This document shows positions 11,699 through 22,158 of a stretch of 64,000 bases of DNA, piece after piece. Origin of the DNA: Pseudocercospora fijiensis CIRAD86 (Eukaryota > Ascomycota > Dothideomycetes > Mycosphaerellales > Mycosphaerellaceae); assembly GCF_000340215.1 (NCBI RefSeq), contig NW_006921540.1, positions 428,377 through 492,376 on the forward strand. Reading direction: 5' to 3'. Within the stretch, counting starts at the first letter, position 1. Each line of letters opens with the position of its first letter. Made by a program: the position numbers and the translations under genes. The notes beneath the pieces were generated by a model. It saw only the letters and a list, made by a program, of their open reading frames with translations. It was not told the origin of the DNA and made no database searches.

Positions 11699-12103
11699 AC
11701 TAGTAATATTTTTTTAGATAGATATTTAAAAAAGAAAAATCTTTAAGTAATACTAGGGGGGTATAGGAGGGGAGTAGGCGGGGGGTAGGCGGGTAGTATT
11801 CGGAGCGCTTAGAAAAAGAAGAAGTTTTTAAGCGGGCTTCGAATGCTTTAAATACTCGCCTCGCTTTCGGACAGCTTGCGTTCTCGCGTAGCTACCGCGT
11901 TCTTAGAAATTTAGGCAACCTCTAGTTAGTACTAGAAGCAGCCGCGCTTTAAATCTATAAATAAATAAGCAACTACGAGGCAAATTATAACGTGCCTAGC
12001 AACTATAGCCTAGCGACAGGTGCGTATAAGACGCGCAAGTGCAGCGTAGAGTATAAGAAATAGTATAATTTACTATATTGCCCTATAGCTAGGATAGCTA
12101 TAC
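11699..12103. other. Non-coding 3' region of element 1
   Basis: Contains an A/T-rich segment (11705-11745), a G-rich run (11755-11800) and a block repeated in element 2. Element 1 has about 40 bp (around 11920-11960) that element 2 lacks. By position it could hold the promoter of the antisense gene, but no clear box was found. Confidence 0.5.
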
Positions 12104-12120
12104 CGGGGGAAGGAGATAAT
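12104..12120 (+). promoter_or_regulatory. Polypurine tract of element 1
   Basis: GGGGGAAGGAGATAAT lies immediately upstream of the 3' LTR and is repeated at the same place in element 2 (27002-27017); it is the expected plus-strand primer. Confidence 0.75.
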
Positions 12121-12428
12121 TATAAGAACCTAAGTAAGTAAAGTCTCCTATCCTGCCTTAGCAAGCCTATATAACAATTATGTAATGTTATTACGTATAG
12201 TACGATGCAGCCGCGCTAGCGATAAGCTTGCTTAGCGTATACGCGTAATGCTCGATTACTCGTACGGACATGCTTAGTAGCCGGTACGGCAGATATACTA
12301 TCCGTACTAGGCCTAGTTAATAGTAGTCGCTCTGCCCTGTTCTAAGAAAGGCACGGTTTAGTTCTACTTTCTACTACGGCGATTAGTAGAGGGTGTTCTA
12401 TACGTTGCTATATACCTATTTTCTTATA
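12121..12428 (+). repeat. 3' LTR of element 1
   Basis: 308 bp, same length as the 5' LTR; followed by the CTACT duplication at 12429-12433. Confidence 0.95.
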
Positions 12429-12789
12429 CTACTACCTACTCGGCAGATACTAGGATAGGATGTTGTCGTTAACTCTACTACTACGACTGCTTGCTGCACT
12501 TAGGCTTCTCGTATAAGCGCCCTCGCTATATAGACCCTTAGTAGCCGTAGGAATACGAATATTACGACTACTACGACGACTAATATAGGCTTGTATTAAC
12601 CGCTCGGTTGCTTTATCGACAGTTATCTCTTTTTCTTCTTCTTCTTCCTCTTTAGCAAGGGTAGAAGCAGAGGCAGAGGCAGATCGACGGGCGCCTAATA
12701 GCTAAGTACTACAGCGTTAGCGCTTCCTAGCTAGTAGTGTATCGGTAGAAGGCCTAGTAGGATTAGTACTATTAGAAGGAGGGTTAGAA

Positions 12790-12895
12790 GGTACCGCCGC
12801 CGTAGTAGGTATCTACTAAGCCTATTAAGCCTATTAAGCCTACTAAGTCTGTTAAGCCTGCTAAGCCTACTAAGCTAGGCTGCCCTATATACCGG
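12790..12895. repeat. 9-bp tandem repeat in the helicase 3' region
   Basis: Repeated CCTATTAAG / CCTACTAAG units near 12818-12892; in the helicase frame this gives a short low-complexity segment. Confidence 0.65.
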
Positions 12896-15592
12896 ACTAG
12901 CGTATAGTATTCGCAAAGGCAGATCGCCTTAATAACTAGTTTAGGTTGCGCTACTCTGCCTCTATCTGCTATAGAGTCCTATAGGTTACTAGACGTAGAT
13001 CGGCTAAACTACCTTTAGGACCCTATTCTTCTCCTACCTATTTAGTAGCATCTGCGATAGCCTTCGCTATAGCATCCTGCTTTACCTTCTGTTCTACCTT
13101 ATAGGTATCCTAGTTAGCGTATACAGCTTTAGCAATGCTAATAATAATAGTAAGCAGCTCGTCGAGATCCGTATCCTTATACTACTATCTATTTAATTCT
13201 AGTGCGACCTATAGCAACCGATCTTTGCTAAGATTTATATCCTCCTATATATCTATTAACCGAGCGAGAAGGAAGACCTCTAATATAGACTACATTAGTC
13301 TATCCTTTATATATATACTAGCTAGTATACGAAATAGGCAGTTCTTACGCGGGTATAGGGTGTTAATCTTCTTTAAGCACTAGTCCTTAATATGCTTAAG
13401 CCTAAAGCTCGGTCTTGTACCTTTACTTAGTAGGTTGACTAGCTTAACGCGCTTAGCTAGTAGTTTAGGTAGATTAGCTATTAGATCGGTGTTATAGAAG
13501 TTGTAGCAATCTCTTCTATCTGCTTAGCCTAGTAGGTGCGGAAACTAGGTTAAGTATTCGCTATAGTGCTTATTTATTACTACTCGAAAGCAGCGGCCTA
13601 GTATCTTTAGGTAATCGTTTAGCGCACCTAAGAAGACCTTTAGAATGTTCTTCCGGCTCTCTAGCTTAGATTTATTCTATATATTACTCTCCTTAGATTT
13701 GCCCTTACGGCCTCTAGAAGCACTATCTCTAGTATCGGTATTAGCGTTACTATATATATCGTCTTAGTCGCTCGTACTACTAACATCCTTACTAGGAAGC
13801 TCTTATCGCAACCTACTAGGTCCGGTAGTATATGCACCTCTGCCTCTACTACGAGCACCTCTGCCGCGACTATCTCTACTATAGCTACGACTACGACTAC
13901 GACTACGCGACTACGACTACGACTGCGACTACGACTACGACTACGATAGTAGAAGGATAGAAAGCATGCTAGCACCTTCCGGTATACGCTTAATATAGTC
14001 CCCGGTATAGTATAGCACGAAGAAGAATATACGAGGTCGATAGAAGTGCGGCTTATCGAAGAATCCCTCTATATTTAATAGAGCTAGTCGCCGAGCAATA
14101 CGACTAAGTCGTTACTAAAGGTCTCTAGGATTGCGAGTAATATTAAACTTCTATTAGTATATATTAGCGATATTAGGCACGTCTAACCTAATACTTGCTA
14201 TAGTAGTCGCTACTATATAACGAATAGCGGAGTCTAATTTGTAATACTCGTCGTATCGGTCGTCCTAGTCTAGCTTTAGCACCCTCGTAGTATAGAAGGA
14301 GATAGTGCGGGTAGTATTAACGCCTAGACCTACTAGGCTATATTAGTACCTCTTAGTTAGATCCGGATTATCCTTAGTTAGATATAGCAACTAGCTACGG
14401 GCGATATCGACAAAGTTAGCGATATACTTATAGCTATCGATAAACACTAAGGACTTGCGTATATTCTATAGTGTTGCTAATCCCTTCGTAATCTCCTTCT
14501 CTTCTCTATTAGGAATTGGTAGATAGGACACGGCATTGTCGATTACTATATACAATATATCGTAGTCGGTTAGATACTCCCTCGGGATAAACTTAATAAT
14601 ATATGTAATTTCTAGGCGATCGATACTACTACGGATAATCTTAGTCTTATACGGGTTAGGGCCTTCCTTACGCATACCGGCATACTTTATCGTATACTTA
14701 GTATACTCTTTATCTATAGTAGCCGAGGTTAATAGAGTGCTAGTGTCGATACGCAAGCGATCGCGCAATTAACCGACCTGCGAGTATTTATCGCGGAAGC
14801 TAGAAGGCTTACCCTAGTTATAGATTAGATATGCCTTATCGATAACAACTAGGCCGACCTTCTCTCGTATACGCCCGTCGTTTAGTAGCGAGAGAAATTG
14901 CAGTAATGCTGCCTATTCTAGGCTAAGCAGAATATACTAGAGCTTGCTATTAAGGATGTTCTTAAATATACCTAGGTCGATCTTCTTAGTTTTAGTAGAG
15001 ATGTGTACTAAGTAGACTAGACTACTAGTATTACTAGCTATACGCTCGATTGCTGCTACTTGTTCGGCGCCTAAGCGGTTTAATAGTACTACTTAGATAG
15101 TAATTATACTAGTTAGCATTATAAAGCCCTAGAATAGTAGACTCTTTCCCTCGCCTATACGAGTAATAAATAGGATATTATTCTAGCTATAGATAAGTAC
15201 GTATATTACTATCTTCTACGCTAGTATAGGAACGAATACTAAACTAGGATACTTGAAGTCGAGGAGTTTCGTTAAGCCCTTCTCGATAATTTCCGCCTAG
15301 TACTAAATAGTCTCCTTAAATTGGCCTGCTTACTATACTAACTCTTAAATACGCGCGAGGGATGTCTCTAGATCTATAATCTTCTCGATACGCCGCTTAA
15401 AGTGCCGCGCCTATTCCGACTTTAGTTAAAGCAGCTTTATCGGAGGGATACCGAAGTCTAGACGTACGCGTATAATAGCGGAGCGACCTAGTAGTAGTGC
15501 TTAATATAGTTCTTAACGCTCGAGTTGCTACTTCTTCTAGCGCGCGGCCTTCTCGGCTAGGCGCTACTTACGGCGGGCTTTATCGCTAGCTA

Positions 15593-15655
15593 TACTAGAT
15601 ACTAGATACTAGATACTAGATACTAGATGCTAGATACTAAATGCTAGATACTAGA
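15593..15655. repeat. 7-bp tandem repeat, nine copies
   Basis: TACTAGA / TGCTAGA / TACTAAA units, nine in a row. They lie between two blocks of the RecQ-type gene that are in different registers, so copy-number change of a non-triplet unit may have shifted the frame. Confidence 0.85.
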
Positions 15656-16060
15656 TAGACCTCGAGTCGAACTTGTTAATTAGCGGCCTTAAATAGTTTA
15701 AATAGCTTTCTCTAGCGGCAGTAAGGTCTAAATTAGACTATCGATTTAGCGCACTTTAATAGGCGGCGGAGCTTATAGAACACTTAAAGTTTGTAACTAC
15801 GTATTAGGTTTATCGAGATTAGGATATAGGTTAAAGATATTAGAGGCTAAAGGGTTAGTTTGCCCTACTAAGTCGAGGCGAGTATACGACTAAATTATAT
15901 AGTAAATAGATACGCGGAGGTTGTAGAGGGCACTAGAAAGGTAGACCCCCTACACTTTGTTAACGTAGAAGGGCGTCGTTTATTTACTCGTAAAGCATAT
16001 AGGGATAGGCAAACGAGTTAGTCGAGAGTAGTAATTTACGTTTATCGATAATAACTTTAG

Positions 16061-16589
16061 CATTTCTAAAGCGACTAGCTTATTAAAATAGCGGATATTC
16101 TTAATCGCTAAATTATCTAGGTCCCGTCTCTATAAAGTACTATACTACGACTAATAGTTGTTAAGCTATATAGCCTATTCGATATAAAATATAGTAGTAG
16201 TAACGCAACCTATACCCGCTAGCAACGGTTTAGCTTTAGGCGCTTCGCTAGAATGAGATCTCGAATAGCGCTAAACCTAATGTAGTATAGTATAGAAATG
16301 GAAGTTACGAGCAGCATATACACGAATTTAACTACGAAGCGCCTAAATAGAGGTAGGAAATACCGAACACCGCGTCGGGAAGTGCCGCAACCTCGGTTAA
16401 GTCTTAAATCTGTCTTGTTGTTTCCGAGTCCCTTTGCCTACGTATTGAGGCGAAAGAATCTTACTCGTAGATTTGCGGTGTTGTTCCTCGCTAACATGTT
16501 TGTCGTCGACGTTGCCGGCTATATGTAAAGCAATCGCCGAACTAAAGCCTAGTCTCGAGCGAGAAAAGAAATAGATAGAGTGCTATTTA
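16061..16589. other. Spacer with a weakly RIP-affected island (16245-16550)
   Basis: Within 16245-16550 TG and CA dinucleotides are common, unlike either side. An ATG-started 76-codon frame (16298-16525, plus strand) is open without any TAG/TAA, but it has no recognisable motif and may be chance. I would not call a gene. The island could be a single-copy sequence below the length that triggers RIP. Confidence 0.5.
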
Positions 16590-16955
16590 GGCTTCTTAAA
16601 GGCGACGGAGCTCGAGGAGGTTGTCCTTTAGCTATTGTTCTTAACGTAGGGCAGTAAGCCTGTTTTAAGTAGCTTCTTAAAGTCTCCCTAATAGTTAAGG
16701 CCTAAAGGCTAGTTAGCTATATCGTCGATTAACAATATTGTTAAGAATGTCGTTAATAGGCAATTCTAGATTATTACCTAGGACTATAGGTTCTTCGGTA
16801 GGCCTAGTAGCAGGCTCTTTAGTAGTAGGCTCTCTAGTAGGAGGCACTTTAGTAGGTGCTCTAGTAGGCACTTTAGTAGGCACTATACTACTAGCGTTGT
16901 CGTTGCTAGCGCTACTAGCGGCGCCGCGATTATTGTTTCGTAATAAGCCGGCTAT
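16590..16955 (-). pseudogene. 5' part of gag of an LTR element, truncated (copy 1)
   Basis: Directly inside a 442-bp LTR, the minus frame can start at ATA 16955 (ATG before RIP) followed by AGLLRNNNRGAASSAS. It continues through a Pro/Thr/Glu/Lys-rich stretch (KVPTRAPTKVPPTREPTTKE) into ELPINDILNNIVNRRYS. The same frame runs on for about 330 codons in the copy at 35940-36942. Here similarity stops near 16590, so this copy is cut off. Family not certain; gag is inferred from position and from the longer copy. Confidence 0.6.
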
Positions 16956-16984
16956 TATAATAAGGGGTAGCACTAATAGTATAT

Positions 16985-17426
16985 TGTTAGCCCCTAAGAT
17001 ACGGATATAGCGGAATTAGTAGATATTAGTCTAGTACGATTAACTTAGTATAATAGGCCGTATAGAAGGCCTTGCTTAATAATTGGTACGGTTGTTTCGA
17101 TAGAATAGTACGTATAGGTCCCGTTCTTTAGGTATAATATAGTTAAATCGATAGTTTCTATAGCTATACCGTTAAAAGCTTGAAATAAGGACTATCTAGC
17201 TACTACCCTTAAAGGGTAGATCGAATACTATATAAGAAGGGTATATTAGTAGGTAGATAGGGTAGTAGTAGGTATAAGTAGTATTCGATAAGGATCTAGG
17301 AGAAAAGGGAGGAAGGTAGGAGAGTTAGTCTAACGCTAAGCGCTAAGCCCTACCTAAGGTATTAAGACCCTAGCTTTACTCGGCCTAGTTATATACTAAT
17401 TATATATAGCCTCTTTAGCCCTAACA
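16985..17426 (-). repeat. LTR of the second LTR-element family (copy 1)
   Basis: 442 bp bounded by TGTTAG and CTAACA, perfect short inverted ends; TG/CA at the ends survived RIP here. The copy at 36971-37411 is 441 bp. Only one LTR remains in this copy. Confidence 0.8.
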
Positions 17427-17429
17427 AAC

Positions 17430-18190
17430 GAGAAGCGTCGAAAGCTATACCTTCTAGAGTGTTAATAGCTACGAAGGAGCCTTCGGTATTCTCGATAGTT
17501 CCTTTATTACCGTCGAGGTCCGTAAAAGTTAGGGTATCCCTAGTACTCTCGTTCGGTACCTATCCGATCGAGATAGGGTTGCGATCGCTATAGGCGCGCT
17601 CTACTAGGCGGAGGTATTCGTATTCGTCGTTATTACTCTCCTCTTTTATCCTCTTCTTCGAACCCTTCTTACTACTCTTCTTCGGGGTATCTTTATCTAT
17701 CTTTACTACTCCGTAGCCTCGCTTCTAAAGAACCTCGTTTAAGTCGGGTAAGGCTCCGGCTACGTCGGCGGTACTTAGGATCTATTTGATAATATTAGCC
17801 GTAAGGTTAATAGGAAAGTTAGTTCCCTCTGAGGTCTCCGTCGTTACCTTAGCGTTACCGATTTCGGTAAGGAAAGCCTTAAGGTTCCTATTATAGTCTT
17901 CGACGTAACGGTAGTCGTATTTCTTAGTCTTCTATAGCTTGTAGGCTTCCTAAGTGCTAGTAATAGTATCGAAAACTTAGTCCTAAAGTGCGAAGGCGTC
18001 GCGATAGCCCTAGTTACTACTATACTAGGTTCCGTAGAAAGCCTTAGCGAGCGCTTTCTTCTTACTTAGTTATCTATAACGCTTCTCGAGCTTTACGCGC
18101 ATCGTCTCCTTCTAGCGCTCTGCTAGATTAGCGGGTATAACTGCGTTCTATAATGTTCGTATAAGGGTATAGAATACTTTACTATAATCG
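17430..18190 (-). pseudogene. Unrecognised coding remnant, possibly gag-like
   Basis: A minus frame stays in register for about 250 codons with only TAA/TAG breaks. It has Lys-rich (KKSSKKGSKKRIKEES) and acidic segments and blocks such as YVEDYNRNLKAFLTEIGNAK and NEYLRLVERAY-like sequence. The YxxVEDYNRNLKAFL pattern resembles the gag region of LTR elements, but no zinc knuckle was seen. It lies downstream of the minus-strand pol at 18.3-20.4 kb and stops at the LTR of the neighbouring element. It may be a gag of another insertion or a post-pol gene. Confidence 0.4.
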
Positions 18191-18299
18191 GGGGTATATC
18201 GATATCGATATTATAGTTAATATCGATATTACGCGGTAGAAAATACGATATTACGCGAAAGTGCTTTATCTTTACTTCCGTTACCTGCTTTACTTCGGC

Positions 18300-20363
18300 T
18301 ATTTCCGGTAACGCCGTACTATAGCGGGAGGCAGGTACTCTACCCGTTCCTACGTATTGTATTCGGCTCCCTATTATTCCTATCGTGCTAGGTATTCCTC
18401 GATCTCTTTTCGGCGCCTACTAACGTGCCGTATTCGCCGATCTAGTAGTAGCGCTAGAACCTAAACCTCTATCTCTGCTTCCCGTACCTTAATATTCCGC
18501 TTCGTAGCTCTCGTTCTTCCGGTAGCGTATAGGTCCTCTTTCTCTAAGACTTTCTCTAGTTCCGCTATACTAATTACTAGGTAGATTCGCTAGTTCTTTA
18601 GGAGTTTGAGCTTGTATACGTTCTTACCTATCTTCTTCTCGATTAGGAATAGGCCGACTCGCCTATCGGATAGCTTTTTATTCGTAACTCTAGGTACGTA
18701 GTAGTTCTTAAGCCGGAGTATAACTATCTAACCTACTTCTAGTTCCTAAGGCTAGTGTTTGCTATCGTACCTAATTTTCATTTTTGCGTTTATATAGGCT
18801 ATAGCGTCTTCCGCCTTAGCTTTTAAAAGATCTCGGTCCCTAAGATCGACTGTAGGTACCTAGCAGTTAGGTGCTTCTCTTAGCTTAAACCCGAACCGCA
18901 ATTAGTTAGGTGCTTTGCCCGTACTAGCGTTAACTAAATTGTTTATAGTAAACTAAAGTTAAGGTAACGCGTACCTCTACTCGATAGCCCGATCCGGGTA
19001 TTTAGCTATCTAGTATCGTAGGGCGATCTCTACCGTTTAGTTAGTTCGTTCCGACTGGCTATCTGTCTAGGAATAGTGTGCGGTAGACTATAACAGTTTC
19101 GTTCCTAAGCGTTTGAATACAGTCTTCTAGAATTGCGATAGAAATTTTAGGCCTCGGTCGCTAATAGTTGCTAAAGGCAGACCCTAGTCCGATTTTAGGA
19201 GGGCGTCTAGTATCCGGTAGGCCTATGCCTTAGCTGTAAATATACTATAACCGTCGACTAATAGAACGGCTTTCGTAAAGTAGTACGTAAGTATATAGAT
19301 AGTATCGAATTCCTCGTCTTTAGAGAGAGCGACGATAAAGTCTATAGTTACTATATAGTATAGTAGCGGCTCGGTTACAATTAGCTATAGTTAACTATAT
19401 TCCTTATATCGCGAGGTTTATACTCGTAGACATTCCGGATAGTGCGCGAGGTATCGCCGGATCTTTTTATTAAGATACCTAATATAGTGTTATTCTCGGA
19501 TCTTCGCGTATATCCGATTTCCGCTAATATAGAACTAGTAGTCGTACGTTGCCTCGAAAATGTTACCCTCTAATCTATTTAGTATATAAAGTCGATAGCC
19601 GAACTATAGTAGCTTATCTTTCTAGTAAAACCTATAGTCCTTAGGGTCCTTCCTAGCTATCTTCCTAACGTCGGCTAAGTGTTAGTTAGTAAGGTACGCC
19701 GCCTAGATTTGTTTTAGGAAGTCTAGCTAAATTTCTAGTTAGGTAGTATAGAACGTATCTTTCTACGTTAAGAAGGATATTACGAGGTCGTCGAGTATAT
19801 CTTCTATACTTTCGCCCTTATCTACTATAGGTAGCTATAATAGGGCGTCGGGTACCGTATGCTCCCTACCGGGAATATAATATACCTTAAGGTTACGAAA
19901 CTAGGAGAGGTATAGCGAGGCTCGAACTAATCGAATATTTAGCTTATCGGCTACGCTTAAGTTTAGGGCTATCTAATTTACGATTCCTGTCGTCGCGGCG
20001 TAGTTCGTTAGAACTATAACTAAATACTCCGAGGCGTCGACTATCTACTATATCTTTATAAGAGCCTATACTAGGCCGGTAACCTTAAGTTCCGTTAGCT
20101 AGTATCGACGCTTAGTAGATATTAGCGTTTTTAATAGGAATAGAATAGGTTCTAGCTTAGTCCTTAGAGGTATCGTCTTTATTATAGTATCGCCCTTAAG
20201 ATATGCAATTATTACCCTAAATCCTCGCCTCTTTAAAGCATCTAATAGAATATATAGTAGCCGCTTTCTATCGTAATATACTAGTATACTCGGTTATACG
20301 AATACTTCCTAAACCGCGGCGAAGGATTGCTATAATTCTAGTATTAGCTCGATGCGTGCCGTA
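18300..20363 (-). pseudogene. pol: Partial pol of a second chromovirus lineage (RNase H, integrase, chromodomain)
   Basis: The minus frame starts abruptly at 20363, the edge of element 2, inside the RT/RNase H connection (SILVYYDRKRLLYILLDALK). An H2C2-like integrase zinc region follows (about 19560-19440). The integrase core has VTIDFIVALSKDEEFDTIY (near 19360), an ISDRG block (near 19170) and SERTN (near 19060). A chromodomain-like EEYLAR-stop-E-stop-stop-GAEYNT-stop-E lies at about 18400-18330. The RT palm is missing, and nothing on the far side of element 2 continues it, so sequence was lost there. Confidence 0.8.
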
Positions 20364-20672
20364 TATAAGAACCTAATTAAGTAAAGTCTTCTATCCTACC
20401 TTAGCAAGCCTATATAACAATTATATAATGTTATTATATACACTGCGGTACTGTCTCGCTAGCGTAAAGCCTACTTAGCGTATATGCGGAAAAGCTCGGT
20501 CGCTCGTATAGATATACTCGGTTGCTAGCTCGGTATATATACTATCTATACGTAGCCTAGTTAATAGTAAACGCTCTGCCCTATTCTAAAAAAGGTACGG
20601 TTTAGTTCTACTATCTACTACTAAGATTAGTAGAGGGTGTTCTATACGTTGCTATATACCTATTTTCTTATA
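20364..20672 (+). repeat. 5' LTR of element 2
   Basis: 309 bp, one base longer than its partner; starts TATAAGAACC. It is more heavily C-to-T changed than the other LTR copies. Confidence 0.9.
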
Positions 20673-20718
20673 GTTCTAAACCGTCTACCCTTCGTAGCGG
20701 CCTATAGAACCCCGAAAG

Positions 20719-22158
20719 ATAGACGCAAGCGATCCGAATGCGCTAGGCGCGGAAACCGCGTAAAACAATATACTAGGAGCGTTAGTAGTATTAGAAAACA
20801 ACGCAGCGATACAATAATACGAGGCCGAATATTAGGCGCGCTAGGAAGCGACCCGCCTACGGCTCGAACGATTTCTAGCTAAGTAAGAAGTGCTTAGGCT
20901 AGAAGTATAGGCTTAAGAAGCTAAGCGAGAAAATACGCGTCTTTGTACTCTTAGGGACGTAGGCGATATACCGGCTCCGAGTAGCGGTACCGCCGGCGGA
21001 GGTCCTACGATAACCCCTTCTTCGGGCAACGACGACGATAGTAAGGACGAGGTAGAGTTAGCGGACGAGTCGATTTAGAGGCCTAAATCCTAAAGAGCTA
21101 AATCCCTCTCGTATCGACTACCTCTTTCTAGAAGTGCGCTAAGCGTAGCTACTATACCTAGTATAAGCTACGTAGTTGCTAGTCTTGCGGCTATTAAGCC
21201 TCGCCTAAAGGAACCTAAGCCCTTTAAAGGCGATACGATTAAGGAATCGAGGCGATTCCTTTAGGAACTTTCTATTACCTTTACGCTATCCGGAGCTACT
21301 TATTATACGGACGAAAGCAAGGTGCTTTATAGTATTATATACCTTATAGGCGATATATAGGAGCGATAGTATAACGAAAATAGCCTTAAGGACCTATAGA
21401 ATTATACCTACTAGGACTTTAAAACCTTCTATCGGGACTACGTCGGGGACCCTATAAACCGTATACTAGACGTAACCCTCGAGTATAAGGTAGCTCGTTA
21501 GCGTAAGGGACAGTTAGTCTAAAGCTTTACCCTTAAGCTCGTAGTACTCGAAGACTAACTTAGCGACTATAGCGAGGAGTATAGGATCCGCTATCTCCTC
21601 GTTAAACTCTAGCCGGCGATTCGTAGCGCGATTATTAAATACTATACGGTACTAACGACGCGTTACGAACTCGTAGAGCTTGCGACGCGTATCGAGACCC
21701 CTAATAAGCCGTCTAGCAAACGCAAGGATCGTAACTACGATAAAACCGGAGGTAGTAAAGGTAAGAAGCGTCGATCTAATAGTTACGCCCGTAAGCCGCA
21801 GTTAAATCGCGACTACGGAGTAGGTAGGAAGTATTCGAAGAACGATAACTCGCAAGGCGGGTACGATATTAGTAAGGTCGAATGTTATAGCTATCGCTAG
21901 AAAGGCTATTATAAGAACGCATACCCTAACCGCTACCTCTAGAAAGACGATAACCCTATAGTACGTAAGGTCGCCGCTAACGCTAAGGAAAAGAAAAACG
22001 ACCCGAAGGCTAAAGGAAAAGATAAGGCACTTCCTAAGAGCTAGGGATAGGTACGGAATCTTAACTAAGTAGCTTAGTAGTAGTAGTACCTACGGGACGC
22101 GTACGCGGAGTAATCGTTATATAAGAAGGGGAAGTTGCTATCGAATGCTTACTAGATA
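20719..22158 (+). pseudogene. gag: gag of element 2, RIP-inactivated
   Basis: Frame 1 from ATA 20719 (ATG before RIP), aligned with ATA 5786 of element 1. The acidic N-terminal region, core block and zinc knuckle (21883-21924, ligand His and Cys again Tyr) are all present. Internal TAG/TAA mostly fall at the same codons as in element 1. Confidence 0.85.

Larger units (their letters stand above)
5432..12428 (+). mobile_element. Element 1: complete Ty3/gypsy chromovirus (7.0 kb), RIP-inactivated
   Basis: Two 308-bp LTRs (5432-5739 and 12121-12428) flank gag, pol and an antisense gene. The 5-bp target duplication CTACT lies at 5427-5431 and 12429-12433, so this is an intact insertion. LTR ends are TA...TA, expected for TG...CA after RIP. 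Pol order is protease, RT, RNase H, integrase, chromodomain, which places it in the chromovirus branch. It sits between a tandem-repeat array and the 3' end of the RecQ-type gene. A second copy occupies 20364-27325. Confidence 0.95.
12434..16060 (-). pseudogene. RecQ-type DExH helicase gene, RIP-inactivated
   Basis: Minus-strand frame with the order of a RecQ-like helicase. Walker A-like TRIGEGKSLLF is at 15164-15132. Motif II reads DKAY at 14841-14830 (DEAH before TG to TA and CA to TA changes). A SAT motif (LLTSATIDKEYTK) lies near 14735, and motif VI QRLSRIAR near 14121-14094. Downstream is an SR/RGG-rich linker (about 13960-13800), then a Lys-rich and a low-complexity C-terminal region. 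An N-terminal piece with RPSTLTKCRGSTFLVPS (about 15985-15931) is in another register; a 7-bp repeat array (15593-15655) lies between the two. Large RecQ-like genes of this kind are known as telomere-linked helicases in fungi; that link is inference. Element 1 abuts its 3' side. Confidence 0.8.

Noticed and set aside
13661..13975. ATG-started Arg/Ser-repeat protein on the minus strand
   Set aside because: It is out of register with the helicase motifs upstream; the helicase frame passes through the same DNA with its own SR/RGG-rich linker.
16738..17010. Val/Leu/Gly-rich plus-strand frame (and its counterpart at 36776-36976)
   Set aside because: It is antisense to the Pro/Thr-rich gag start, which is supported by the LTR position and the longer copy.
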